A DNA stretch of 64,000 nt, taken from positions 20,405 through 84,404 of the forward strand of contig NZ_JAEB01000013.1 in the NCBI RefSeq assembly GCF_000518685.1, read 5' to 3'. The position numbers were made by a program, and so were the translations under genes. Shown here piece after piece: positions 54,074 through 63,055 of the stretch. The notes beneath the pieces are model-generated. The model had not been told where the DNA came from, made no database searches, and saw only the letters and a list, made by a program, of their open reading frames with translations. The DNA is from Eubacterium xylanophilum ATCC 35991. GTDB taxonomy: Bacteria > Bacillota > Clostridia > Lachnospirales > Lachnospiraceae. Each line of letters starts with the position of its first letter. Position 1 is the first letter of the stretch.

Positions 54074-54775
54074 CTATAAGCATTTTCTCAGTATTAAATG
54101 ATGAAAAAATGCAATGCTCTTATATGGCTCCAAATCCGACACTCGCATTTCTAATTCAGCCATTTTTGACTGCCAATCTTCATCCGTGTGCTTTTCCTGA
54201 TTCTGCTGTAAATCCCAGAAAGCTCGTATTCCAAGAGTTTTTTCGACTGTCAGCTCATCGCACCACTCTTCAACTTGACAATCCTCATAATATCTAATTG
54301 CTCCAAACTTAGATGCACTAGAATTCTCTCCATCAAGAAGCCCCAATGCCTTGTCGAAATCATCGAGCAGTACAGCCATCTGCATCACCCGTCCAGCCCT
54401 GTTATGTTTTACTATTGATATAAAACCTCCCGGCTTTAATACGCGCTGAAGTTCCGCCAAAACTGTTGCTTTATCATCGATATACTCCAAGACATTATGG
54501 CATATTATAACATCAAACTCTCCCTCAGGAAACTCCTTAAGAGCCGTAACATCTCCCACAATCTGCTTATACTCATGGTTTTGCCATGCATCCTTTAACA
54601 TTTCATCCCATGGCTCCACAGCTACTACATCATTCTTTTCCGCAAAATGGTCTGCAGTAATTCCCTCGCCACTTCCGAAATCTAAAATTCTTTTATCTGA
54701 TAAATCTCCTAACTGTTCCCAAACTATTCGTTTGAATAGGCGTTCCCAAGCGGGTAAATTCTTTAATTCTTTCAA
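54074..54775 (-). CDS. Class I SAM-dependent methyltransferase
   Basis: About 233 residues. Motif I is LDFGSGEGIT, with acidic post-I VAVEPWDE, DVIICHNVLEYI as motif IV, and LKPGGFISIVKHN as motif VI, as in UbiE/BioC-type small-molecule methylases. The C-terminal part is helical. The start is TTG 54775, with AAGGAGGAG upstream and only 4 bases after the ATPase stop; the frame extends to 54823 inside that gene. Substrate unknown. Its position directly after the HerA-like ATPase suggests a link. Confidence 0.87.
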   Translation of the reverse strand: MKELKNLPAWERLFKRIVWEQLGDLSDKRILDFGSGEGITADHFAEKNDVVAVEPWDEMLKDAWQNHEYKQIVGDVTALKEFPEGEFDVIICHNVLEYIDDKATVLAELQRVLKPGGFISIVKHNRAGRVMQMAVLLDDFDKALGLLDGENSSASKFGAIRYYEDCQVEEWCDELTVEKTLGIRAFWDLQQNQEKHTDEDWQSKMAELEMRVSDLEPYKSIAFFHHLILRKCL

Positions 54776-54779
54776 TATC

Positions 54780-57700
54780 TCACTCCTCCTTAGTAAGAAT
54801 ATAACATATCTCCTCAATATCACCTTGAGAAAAGTTCTTTATCTTTGATTTCACTAATTTCCTCAGATTATCTGGATTATTCTTTCCAATTATATCCATC
54901 AATATACTATCAGTGATATCCATTATATCCATCAAAAGTTTTTTCAGTAATCCCAGTGAATTCTCGTCCCATACCATATGCCCATTATGTTTTTCATATG
55001 TATATATCATTGTCGACAAATACTTGCGATGTTCTCGAGATACATTTAAGCAATCAAGAGCTGCTACCAAATCAACAAATTGGAGTTTTTCTCCAGGGAA
55101 CCATGGTTCCATTATCGCCTTTATGACTTGGTTTCTTGCCACTTTCACAGGCACGATTCTCTCCACCTTATCATTCACATATCTCTCTTCCTCCACCGGA
55201 GCTTTGGCAACCCTTGTAAGCACCGGTGTTACCCAATCATTTTGGTATACAACAGCTACTCCACTTGGGAGCTTGGCTATCTCGTTAACTTGGTTAGCTG
55301 TAAGCCCCATAGAACGACCAACGGCCTCTCTATCCCCTGCCTCCGGCGTGCGAAGAACTATCTTGGTGTTGGTGTTTTTAATTGCAGAGATGTCAACCGA
55401 GGATGGCGACTGATCCACAATTATAAAGCCCTCTCCGTATGTTCTTATCTCGGCGATAGTCTGAGTGAGCATTTCCACAGATTTACCCACGAGATCCGAC
55501 TCAGTTTTATCTGTATTTTTGAGCAGATTATGCGCCTCTTCGAGGACTGTCACATGCTTTAATCCATTGTTATTTGTTTCCTTTTGGTCTGCTCTATATT
55601 CATTTAAAATATAGACCATCATACCCATAATCAATGCCTTGGTTTCGATTGATTTCACCCTGCTAATATCAAGGATACAGTTCTGGTCAAATATTCTGCT
55701 ATAAGGTGTTTGCTCTGATGTAAATATAAATTTATTAAGTCCAACTGTCAGAGACTTTACTCTCGTGATCAAGGCCCCTCTATAATTCGACTTAATATCC
55801 GATGCATAATCAGAATTCTCTATCAGCTCATCCAACTGCTCTGCCAATACTTCGAAATCAGGATACTCAATCTCATCGCCGTCAAAGGTTGAAGATCCAA
55901 GATCCCATCCAACTGTTTCATAAGATTTTAGCATTGCATCCTTGAAAAAAGATGGCATAGCATCGTACATTGGCCAGCATGCGCTGAATATTTCAACCAA
56001 ACCATCCACGTGCTCAAGAACATGGATTGAATCCGGAAAGCGGAATGGATTGAGATTGATGAGCTCTGCAACATTGGGATTTGTTGAGAACACATTTACA
56101 TCTTTCCAGTTCCCGAAGACATCCTTATACTCGCCCTTTGCAGGTTCTATTACAAGAAACGGTATACGGTCCTGATGGAGTTCACAGAGCATCTGATAGA
56201 CTGTATTGCTCTTACCTGAACCAGTTGATCCGGTGATAAATGTATGCATATTTAGGCTATTATTCTTCAGCTCTACCGGCTTGTTAGTGGTTCTTCCAAG
56301 GTCAAATACTTTTCCCAAAGTCATTCTATTCTCCGGTCCCTGAGATTCATCAGAGAAAACTGTATGGTAGACAGTCACTTCCTTGCCAAACTCGGCATGT
56401 TCTATCACCGGCAACCCCGACACCGTAACTCTCGGAAGTCCTAGGTGAAGTCCTAGATCCTTGCCGCTTATAGATGTAGTTGCATCTAACAATACTTGAT
56501 TATCATAGTTTTCTCCGTAGCAAAACAATGGATGAATAAATCTCGATAAACTAGATGTCAAATCTTCATATTTGCCAATTATATCCGGACTATTTTTCCT
56601 CCATGAATTAACTGCCGACACTTCTCTTCCCGACTTATCGCCGTTCATCAAGGCCCTATAATTGCTGGCTGCCATCTCGGCTGATGTCATGTCATCCGAG
56701 GCAAAGTATCCCGCAACATTCCACATGCCATAGCTGTCATATTCTCTTGTTTTCTGAATCATTTCATCAAGTACATGCAAGACATCGGTAACAGCTTTAT
56801 TTTCTGTTGTTGTGCTGGTTGTAGTTGACTTAGATTCAGTCTTTTGCTCACTTGGGGCCAACGAAGTAATGAATTGGCTTATCTGACCGCCAATCTGTCC
56901 GCCAGCCAAAGTTCCCGTAGCTATTCCTACGCTTTTCGCAGCATTTCCCACTAATCCGCCGCTAATCATTCCACCCACAGAAGCCACTAATCCTCCTATC
57001 ATGGACGCTTTTTGCTTTCCACTCATTTCAAAGAATGACTTATTTTTCGATGTGCTCCTGGACTCATTATACGAGAACTGCACTTTCTGGAATGGAGACC
57101 AATTAGTATACATTTGCTGATAAAAGTTTCTAAGCTCCTGGATGTTTTCGGAAGCTTGATTTTCGGCAATGATAATTCCGATGTATCTCCTGCCTTCCAT
57201 GGAGAGGGCAAGTTTTTCTATTCCCTGTACAAATTCCTGATTGTTTTGTCCCTTTTCACTCTTAGGACTACCCACAACACTTACTGATGCAACATTATCT
57301 CTGGAAGATATTCTTTCAGATAACTCTGCTATTTTCCTTCTGTCAACACCGGATATTCTTGTTCCGGGAAAATGTCCCACCAATGTATTTTTTAAAGTTT
57401 CGCCGAGAGAAACAGTAGAGCACTTCAGCCTTTCATCAGTCTCATTATTTCGAACACCTATGTAAAAATCAGTCTTTTCCCCATCGGAATCTAACATAAT
57501 AAATACGCTTGCATTATATGTTGACAGCGTATTAAATACAGTTGTAAATTTATCTGTAACTATCTCGTCTTTGGAATATACCATCTCTGAAACTTTATAT
57601 AATCTAATATTATCTATGATATCATCCTCTAACGGAAGAACGCGCAATGCAGGTACAATGCGCATTTCTTCAAGTCTTGAGAGATACTTTTTTCTCACAA

Positions 57701-57791
57701 ATTCCTCCGCAATTTGGAGCTTATTTCTATCATCTGCGGTGATTACAGGAGTACTATTATCTAACACTTCAATATCATTATATTTTTCCAT
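54780..57791 (-). CDS. HerA/VirB4-like ATPase with glycine-zipper-like insert
   Basis: 1003 residues. The N-terminal 250 residues are of unknown type. Residues about 260-305 are Gly-rich and hydrophobic (GGLVASVGGMISGGLVGN), resembling a glycine zipper. Then comes a polar Ser/Thr linker, a DUF87/HerA-type ATPase core with Walker A GSTGSGKSNT (near 523), Walker B TVLEEAHNLL (near 749) and the arginine-finger-like region ILRTPEAGDREAVGRS, and a C-terminal helical domain. HerA-like ATPases pump DNA or protein in hexamers. GGGAG precedes the ATG, 3 bases after the coiled-coil gene. No NurA nuclease is adjacent. Confidence 0.85.
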   Translation of the reverse strand: MEKYNDIEVLDNSTPVITADDRNKLQIAEEFVRKKYLSRLEEMRIVPALRVLPLEDDIIDNIRLYKVSEMVYSKDEIVTDKFTTVFNTLSTYNASVFIMLDSDGEKTDFYIGVRNNETDERLKCSTVSLGETLKNTLVGHFPGTRISGVDRRKIAELSERISSRDNVASVSVVGSPKSEKGQNNQEFVQGIEKLALSMEGRRYIGIIIAENQASENIQELRNFYQQMYTNWSPFQKVQFSYNESRSTSKNKSFFEMSGKQKASMIGGLVASVGGMISGGLVGNAAKSVGIATGTLAGGQIGGQISQFITSLAPSEQKTESKSTTTSTTTENKAVTDVLHVLDEMIQKTREYDSYGMWNVAGYFASDDMTSAEMAASNYRALMNGDKSGREVSAVNSWRKNSPDIIGKYEDLTSSLSRFIHPLFCYGENYDNQVLLDATTSISGKDLGLHLGLPRVTVSGLPVIEHAEFGKEVTVYHTVFSDESQGPENRMTLGKVFDLGRTTNKPVELKNNSLNMHTFITGSTGSGKSNTVYQMLCELHQDRIPFLVIEPAKGEYKDVFGNWKDVNVFSTNPNVAELINLNPFRFPDSIHVLEHVDGLVEIFSACWPMYDAMPSFFKDAMLKSYETVGWDLGSSTFDGDEIEYPDFEVLAEQLDELIENSDYASDIKSNYRGALITRVKSLTVGLNKFIFTSEQTPYSRIFDQNCILDISRVKSIETKALIMGMMVYILNEYRADQKETNNNGLKHVTVLEEAHNLLKNTDKTESDLVGKSVEMLTQTIAEIRTYGEGFIIVDQSPSSVDISAIKNTNTKIVLRTPEAGDREAVGRSMGLTANQVNEIAKLPSGVAVVYQNDWVTPVLTRVAKAPVEEERYVNDKVERIVPVKVARNQVIKAIMEPWFPGEKLQFVDLVAALDCLNVSREHRKYLSTMIYTYEKHNGHMVWDENSLGLLKKLLMDIMDITDSILMDIIGKNNPDNLRKLVKSKIKNFSQGDIEEICYILTKEE

Positions 57792-57794
57792 AAA

Positions 57795-59435
57795 TTATCT
57801 CCCTTCGATTTCTCTAAGCTTCCCGTCAAAATCTGTTAACCAGGAGATTTCTGCACGTCTTGCGTTCTGGTCATCTGTCATCTGACTTGAAATACCTTCT
57901 TGCTTTTCCTTCAACTCGGAGAGTATCTCGTTTAGTCTACTCTCGTAGAATGAGGTCATGTTGTCCTTATGATCCTCCAAAGCCTTCATTCGCTTTATAT
58001 ACTCCTCTGTAATTACTCCAGATACTTTCTTTTCAACTGTCTGACGCCATACTCTGCAGTTGTACTCAACTACAATATCCGGCTCCTCCAAAGTATCTGT
58101 AATTCCACTAATAAATGTTCCTATGATTCCCTCTTTGGGCTTTTCATAGGTCTTGTCCTTAAGTACGAGGAGCTCTGCAGATATGTCAGGAATCTCCTTT
58201 TTCTCAAATTTTTGATCATCTATCTCCGAGTAATCATCTTCAATCATATCAGGAGTTGCCTCGCGGAATATCCTTCTTCCCTCATCAGATATACTCTTCT
58301 TATAAACAAAGTATAGCCAATCAAATTGCTTGTAGAATTCATCATAATTCTGCTGAAAATAATTATTGTAATTCTCTGCCATCTTGGCTCCCTCATCGAA
58401 TCCTACAATCCTTAATTTCATACTTTTCCATTCTAATACTTTCTCTAATAGCTCAGAATATATCTTCTGCCATGAGGAAAAATCAGATGTAATATTTTCT
58501 ATTTTTTGACTTTTATATTCCTCTATATTCTTCAAGCCTTCCTTTACTAGTTCTATCTGCTTATCAATATCATCCATGTCAATTTGATTGACCTCATTTT
58601 GCAAATCACCTGTTTTCATTTCTTCCTCAAATTCTGTCCTGAGGCGCTCAACCTTGGCTCTCATTATATCGATATACTTTCTTATATAAGATGTTATAGG
58701 ATAGAATTCAATATATTTCCAGAACAAATTATCATCTATTTGCTTAATTATATTGGGGTTTTTTACTCCGATATCCTCTAGGACGCGTATAGTTTCCTTG
58801 TTAATATCGTTCATCAAGAAAAATATTTGTCGCTGCTTCACATCATGACGCTTAAGAATACTTGTGATAATATCCATCATCTTATCAAATGACATACTAG
58901 CACAATCGACAACAATCGGAATATCCGTCAAATCCACATTCTCAAACTCCACAGAATCACTTATATACTCAAGTGAAATCTTTATACCCTCAAAGCTATA
59001 TTGCCCCAAATCCCTATCACCTACTACAATCACAGTGCAGTCCTCGTCTAGCAAATCATTATCAGAATCTTCTAAACCATTATATCTACCTTGGTTTTCA
59101 GCCAACCACTTTCGCAATTCAGCAATCTTTGCAACAATTTCTTTTCTGCTAATTATCTCTTTTTTCAGATCAAAGACCACCTCTGGCTCTCTCACATTCT
59201 CTGCCGCAAATGCTCCCACAATCTCATCATAATCAAGCTTAGTTCCGATAAACTCAAGCTCAAAATCATATCCATTCATCTCATTGTATAATATTTCTGG
59301 CACCCTGCACGCCCACGCGCTGAGGGGAGCTGCAACATACTTTTCCACCTGACTGTTGATCCGCGGAACATTTCCATTAAATATAAATCTGTACTCCATC
59401 ATGTATGGATTGAATTTCATCTCAACTTTAACCAA
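57795..59435 (-). CDS. Large acidic coiled-coil protein, partner of the HerA-like ATPase (unknown function)
   Basis: About 546 residues, cytoplasmic, very Glu/Asp/Lys-rich, with predicted coiled coil around residues 285-365 and again near the C-terminus (LNEILSELKEKQEG). The middle holds a Rossmann-like alternation (CTVIVVGDRDLG...IPIVVDCASM...IFFLMND) but no P-loop. The start is TTG 59435, with GGAGGAGG 8 bases upstream; a promoter -10 at 59487-59482 puts the transcript start near 59475, so the longer frame beginning at 59483 is not translated. I do not recognise the family. It is the first gene of the operon. Confidence 0.8.
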   Translation of the reverse strand: MVKVEMKFNPYMMEYRFIFNGNVPRINSQVEKYVAAPLSAWACRVPEILYNEMNGYDFELEFIGTKLDYDEIVGAFAAENVREPEVVFDLKKEIISRKEIVAKIAELRKWLAENQGRYNGLEDSDNDLLDEDCTVIVVGDRDLGQYSFEGIKISLEYISDSVEFENVDLTDIPIVVDCASMSFDKMMDIITSILKRHDVKQRQIFFLMNDINKETIRVLEDIGVKNPNIIKQIDDNLFWKYIEFYPITSYIRKYIDIMRAKVERLRTEFEEEMKTGDLQNEVNQIDMDDIDKQIELVKEGLKNIEEYKSQKIENITSDFSSWQKIYSELLEKVLEWKSMKLRIVGFDEGAKMAENYNNYFQQNYDEFYKQFDWLYFVYKKSISDEGRRIFREATPDMIEDDYSEIDDQKFEKKEIPDISAELLVLKDKTYEKPKEGIIGTFISGITDTLEEPDIVVEYNCRVWRQTVEKKVSGVITEEYIKRMKALEDHKDNMTSFYESRLNEILSELKEKQEGISSQMTDDQNARRAEISWLTDFDGKLREIEGR

Positions 59436-59481
59436 TACTTTTACCTCCTCCATACTCCGAATCTCACGACAATATAACAAC

Positions 59482-59510
59482 ATTATAACATATTTTTGAA
59501 ATTTTTGTCA
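59482..59510 (-). promoter_or_regulatory. Promoter of the coiled-coil/HerA operon
   Basis: Minus strand: TATAAT (59487-59482) with GTGACA 18 bases upstream as a partial -35. It faces away from the sigma-factor gene, whose own promoter I could not define. Confidence 0.55.
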
Positions 59511-59619
59511 CAAAACCTATCTGAGATTTGTTATTATTAGTGTAAGATGTGAAACACATGTGTAAAACATCATATCCTTAAGACGATATGATTCTAAAAA
59601 GGTGAAAGGACCAAGGACT

Positions 59620-60117
59620 ATGACAAAAAAACAAAAGCAGTTTATCGAAAGCTGCTACAGACTATATGAGCAAAAAATGTACCATGTGGCCTATAGCATT
59701 CTCCACGATGAAGGAAAAGCAGAGGACGCAGTTCACGATGCATTTTTGAATCTGATAAAGAAAAATATCCAATTTGATGAGCCCGAATCAGCTGATTGCA
59801 AGCGATTTATCATCACTGTAATTAGGAACGCTTCCATAAATATTTACAATAAGAAAATGAGGGAGAGCAAGTTGCTATTTTTTACAGAGAAAGATGACCA
59901 TGCCATTGCTGCCCCCGAGTCATCAGATAATGATTTGTCAGAAATCGAGGACAAGCTGGATGGCCTGCCCGAAAAATATAGAAAAATAGTCCGCTATCTT
60001 GTCATCGACGAGTATAGCACCAAGGAAACCGCCAGTTTACTGGGAATCACAGAGGCAAATGTACGAAAGAGATATGAGCGTGCCCGAAGAATGCTCAGTA
60101 GTTCATTGAATCAGTAA
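59620..60117 (+). CDS. ECF-type RNA polymerase sigma factor
   Basis: 165 residues of sigma-70 family group 4. Region 2 is YRLYEQKMYHVAYSILHDEG...DAVHDAFLNL, and region 4 is LPEKYRKIVRYL...STKETASLLGITEANVRKRYERAR. A GTG six codons upstream (59602) also opens the frame, but the ATG at 59620 has AAGG at good spacing. The following gene, 13 bases downstream, encodes its likely membrane anti-sigma factor. Confidence 0.9.
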   Translation: MTKKQKQFIESCYRLYEQKMYHVAYSILHDEGKAEDAVHDAFLNLIKKNIQFDEPESADCKRFIITVIRNASINIYNKKMRESKLLFFTEKDDHAIAAPESSDNDLSEIEDKLDGLPEKYRKIVRYLVIDEYSTKETASLLGITEANVRKRYERARRMLSSSLNQ

Positions 60118-60130
60118 AGGAGATTTGATT

Positions 60131-61333
60131 ATGAATAATACAAAGAATACAGATAAATATACGTTCCCGGAAATCAGTGTAGAAGATTTTGATAACATGG
60201 GAAACCTTGAAGATCACGTCTTTTCCGAGAAGTATAATCAAAGAAAAGAAAAGGAGATTATCGCAATGATGAAAAAAAATAGATTATTTGGAAACCGTTT
60301 TGCAAAAGTTGCTGCCGCAGCATTCCTTGTTTTGGCAACTCCAGCTGCCGTTTATGCTATAGCTAATAACCAAATTGCCAATGGATTTTGGGGTAACGAT
60401 ACCAAGCAAAACGTGGCTTCGCACACATTTACAACTGTAGAAGAAGCAAAAATCAAGGATGATGGAACTGTCTCCACAACTAAATCCAAAATGCCAAAAG
60501 TCGAGTATGTTCCCGCAGATCAAAAACTTGTCGACAAGTATATCGGCGACAATCTATCCTTTGAGCCAATAGTGAAGAAAGTAGCCGGAACAACTATCAC
60601 AGTGAACTCCGCCGTTAAGGACAAAAACTCAGTTATAGTTGGATATACTCTTGAAAAGAAAGGTGGCATAGACTTCTTAAATTACAGCCAGCTCGACAAC
60701 GAAACCAAAGGTGCTTGGCTCAATGAAGACAAGGCAACTTTCTCATACAACTTCCTGGAATGCGCCGGAAAAACTTTCGTTGATTTAAAGAAATCCACTG
60801 GTGATAAGCTTTACTGCTACGATTATATGCAGTTTAACGAGGATAGTTTCGATGCAGAGCATCTGACACTTAACATTACCGAGTATACAAAACCGCTTGC
60901 CAAGGTGCTAAGCAAGGATAATTCCAAGGATTATATCAAGAATAATACCGCTGTCAGCATTCCGCTTGCCGCAAAGACATCTATGCATACTTTAAGCGAT
61001 GGCAAAGATAGCTCCATCGATTTATCAGCTATTTCCATGAAAATTAATCTTGGCAAGAGCTCGGGAATCAAAGATTTAGGCGAATCAGAATACATGTCTG
61101 AGGGAATTTATAGAGTAGAAATCAATTACAAGGACGGAAGCAAATACACGGTATCAGAGCGTAATATTGATTCTCCTGATCTTGGCATCACACATAAATG
61201 TGACTCTGAAATCGCCAACTACTCATATCTCTGCGGTGGAACAAGAGATGAAAACATTATATTTAATAGAATTGTAGATGTTGATAATATCGCATCCGTT
61301 ACTGTCAACGACGTAACCTATACTATTAAATAA
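60131..61333 (+). CDS. Membrane anti-sigma factor (DUF4179-like)
   Basis: 400 residues: a cytoplasmic N-terminal part (about 1-58) expected to bind the sigma factor, one membrane helix (about 60-82, KVAAAAFLVLATPAAVYAIA), and a large extracytoplasmic domain (85-400) of DUF4179-like type that may sense the signal. The ATG at 60131 has GGAG 8 bases upstream. Typical for an ECF sigma/anti-sigma pair. It ends in the stem-loop element and a terminator. Confidence 0.82.
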   Translation: MNNTKNTDKYTFPEISVEDFDNMGNLEDHVFSEKYNQRKEKEIIAMMKKNRLFGNRFAKVAAAAFLVLATPAAVYAIANNQIANGFWGNDTKQNVASHTFTTVEEAKIKDDGTVSTTKSKMPKVEYVPADQKLVDKYIGDNLSFEPIVKKVAGTTITVNSAVKDKNSVIVGYTLEKKGGIDFLNYSQLDNETKGAWLNEDKATFSYNFLECAGKTFVDLKKSTGDKLYCYDYMQFNEDSFDAEHLTLNITEYTKPLAKVLSKDNSKDYIKNNTAVSIPLAAKTSMHTLSDGKDSSIDLSAISMKINLGKSSGIKDLGESEYMSEGIYRVEINYKDGSKYTVSERNIDSPDLGITHKCDSEIANYSYLCGGTRDENIIFNRIVDVDNIASVTVNDVTYTIK

Positions 61334-61368
61334 ATATTTATTTGCAATAATTGTCTTACAGGAAAAAT

Positions 61369-61406
61369 TGTCTTACAAGCAAAGCTTGTAAGACCAGCAA
61401 TATGCG
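61369..61406 (+). repeat. 3'-UTR stem-loop element, copy 4
   Basis: Variant with a longer perfect stem, GTCTTACAAGC / GCTTGTAAGAC and AAA loop, then the same tail CAGCAATATGCG. A half-copy (TTGTCTTACAGG) precedes it at 61352. Outer stem bases and tail are conserved while the inside differs. Confidence 0.75.
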
Positions 61407-61412
61407 TTTCCA

Positions 61413-61448
61413 AAAAGGCTAGACAAGGTTTCCCCGGTCTAGCCTTTT
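61413..61448. terminator. Bidirectional terminator, anti-sigma / desulfoferrodoxin
   Basis: Perfect arms AAAAGGCTAGAC / GTCTAGCCTTTT, 12-base loop, A-run and T-run on both sides. Serves the two convergent genes. Confidence 0.85.
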
Positions 61449-61467
61449 CTATTATTCTCTTAATTTA

Positions 61468-61842
61468 TCAAGCTTTCCACAATCCATGCAAATTACAATA
61501 TGCATAAACCACTTCAACCTTTTCACCATCACAAACTTTAAAGTCAGCAGCAGGTGCTTCCCCGGCAGATAGATTCTTTCTATAAACACCCTTATCCGTC
61601 TGAACAACAATCCACTCGATAAAGTGCTCCTCTACCATTGGATGGTCTACTTCACCAACCACAACATTGACATCATTGCCATCCTGTTTCCATACAGGTA
61701 CATGCTTTTCCACTGCGCCATCGCTTGTCCCAGCTTTGAGTTCCTCCATAGGCTGTCCACAACAACTCACAGGCACCCCGCTGTCTGCTATTTTCTCGAT
61801 GATATTTCCACATACTTTACACTTGAAAAATTTTAATTCCAT
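61468..61842 (-). CDS. dfx: Desulfoferrodoxin (superoxide reductase)
   Basis: 124 residues, two iron centres. The N-terminal desulforedoxin-like module holds C8, C11, C27, C28 (CKVC and CCG). The C-terminal superoxide reductase site has His in EKHVPVW, VDHPMVEEHFIEW and YCNLHGLW (Cys and His). It reduces superoxide without releasing oxygen, as in strict anaerobes. The ATG at 61842 has AAAGGAG upstream; the open frame extends 20 codons further without a site. Confidence 0.96.
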   Translation of the reverse strand: MELKFFKCKVCGNIIEKIADSGVPVSCCGQPMEELKAGTSDGAVEKHVPVWKQDGNDVNVVVGEVDHPMVEEHFIEWIVVQTDKGVYRKNLSAGEAPAADFKVCDGEKVEVVYAYCNLHGLWKA

Positions 61843-61907
61843 ATGATTGTTTCTCCTTTCCCATAGGTAACATAATCTTCTCGGGCTGACGCCCTGTCTC
61901 AACCTTT

Positions 61908-61937
61908 ATTATACTATAATTCATTCTCCGTTGGCAA
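61908..61937 (-). promoter_or_regulatory. Desulfoferrodoxin promoter
   Basis: Minus strand: TTGCCA (61937-61932), 18-base spacer, TATAAT (61913-61908). Confidence 0.7.
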
Positions 61938-61945
61938 GGATTCTG

Positions 61946-62605
61946 TCATACATATAACAAATATTGCCTAACTTCTTCTAGGTTTTCTAAAATTACTTCT
62001 GCCTTACTCTCCATCTCATCATCAGGCGGCAACAAATCAGGCACCATAATAACCCTCATATTTCCTGCATGAGCTGCCCTGACGCCATTATATGAGTCCT
62101 CTATAACATAGACATCCTTGACATCGAGTTCGATGAGCTCACATGCTTTAAGAAAAATATCCGGCGCAGGCTTGCTTTTCTCGACAAAGTCTCCCGTTAC
62201 AACTTCATCAAAATAGTCCAATATTCCCGCATCCCTCAGCTGGTTAACCGCTGTTTCATACCTGGTCGACGTAGCCAATGCAATGCGAATCCCGCGTTCT
62301 TCTAAGGATGCCAACAACTTCTTCACACCATTTTTCATGGGAAGTCGCCCACCATCATATTTCTCATGATAAATCTGTGATGCTTCCTGAGCATATTCAT
62401 CATATGGAAAATCCTCTCCGTATTCCTTCTTCATTATCTCTCGACTTTTGCTTTTAGTGGTTCCAATACACTCCATTGCCGTCTTCTCAATAAAAGGAAT
62501 ACCATATCTCTTAGCAACTTCTTTCCAGCAATCAATCACACAGACTTCCGAATCAAATATAACACCATCCATGTCAAACAAAACGCCCTTAAATTCTTGC
62601 ATCAT
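61946..62605 (-). CDS. HAD-family hydrolase, subfamily IA
   Basis: 219 residues. Motif I FDMDGVIFDSE, motif II ALATST, motif III KSKPAPDIFL, motif IV VIEDSYNGVRAA. Similar in type to the 18486 product but not a close copy. The ATG overlaps the OhrR-like stop (TAATG); GGAGGG lies close upstream. The second ATG (62602) is equally good. It is the third gene of the peroxidase-regulator operon. Confidence 0.92.
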   Translation of the reverse strand: MMQEFKGVLFDMDGVIFDSEVCVIDCWKEVAKRYGIPFIEKTAMECIGTTKSKSREIMKKEYGEDFPYDEYAQEASQIYHEKYDGGRLPMKNGVKKLLASLEERGIRIALATSTRYETAVNQLRDAGILDYFDEVVTGDFVEKSKPAPDIFLKACELIELDVKDVYVIEDSYNGVRAAHAGNMRVIMVPDLLPPDDEMESKAEVILENLEEVRQYLLYV

Positions 62606-63036
62606 TAACCCTCCAAGTACTTATATAATAGTTTATATAAATGTTCCGTTTCCTCTTTTGTCAACTTCGATCCCTGTTTACTCAACTCAACCGGGATATC
62701 CTTGCACTTTTCCTTAAGCGCCATTCCCTTTTCTGTAATACTCACAACTGTGACACGCTCATCTTCCTTTGAGCGTTTTCTCGTAACATATCCCTCTTTT
62801 TCAAGTTTTTTTAGGAGCGGAGTCAATGTTCCCGCGTCTAGGTGAAGGGTGCTTCCCAACTGCCCAACTCTTACACTCTCCTCTTCCCAAAGCACCATAA
62901 ATACAATATACTGCGTATACGTGATTCCAAGGGGCTTGAGAAAAGGAGTGTAAGCACTAACTATCTTTCGTCCGCATGCATAAAGGGGAAAACATAATTG
63001 ATTTTTCAACAAAAGCTGTTCATATTCCTGCGCCAT
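62605..63036 (-). CDS. MarR-family regulator, OhrR-like peroxide sensor
   Basis: 143 residues. A reactive-Cys position typical of OhrR is kept: C15 in NQLCFPLYACGRK, with a second Cys at 21. The winged helix is VGQLGSTLHLDAGTLTPLLKKLEKEGYV, read here only as the residue 55-85 region, and the wing RKRSKEDERVT follows. OhrR proteins are inactivated by organic peroxides. It follows the glutathione peroxidase gene by 19 bases, and an inverted repeat covers the promoter before the operon. Confidence 0.9.
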   Translation of the reverse strand: MAQEYEQLLLKNQLCFPLYACGRKIVSAYTPFLKPLGITYTQYIVFMVLWEEESVRVGQLGSTLHLDAGTLTPLLKKLEKEGYVTRKRSKEDERVTVVSITEKGMALKEKCKDIPVELSKQGSKLTKEETEHLYKLLYKYLEG

Positions 63037-63055
63037 AATCTCGTCACCTCTTAAC

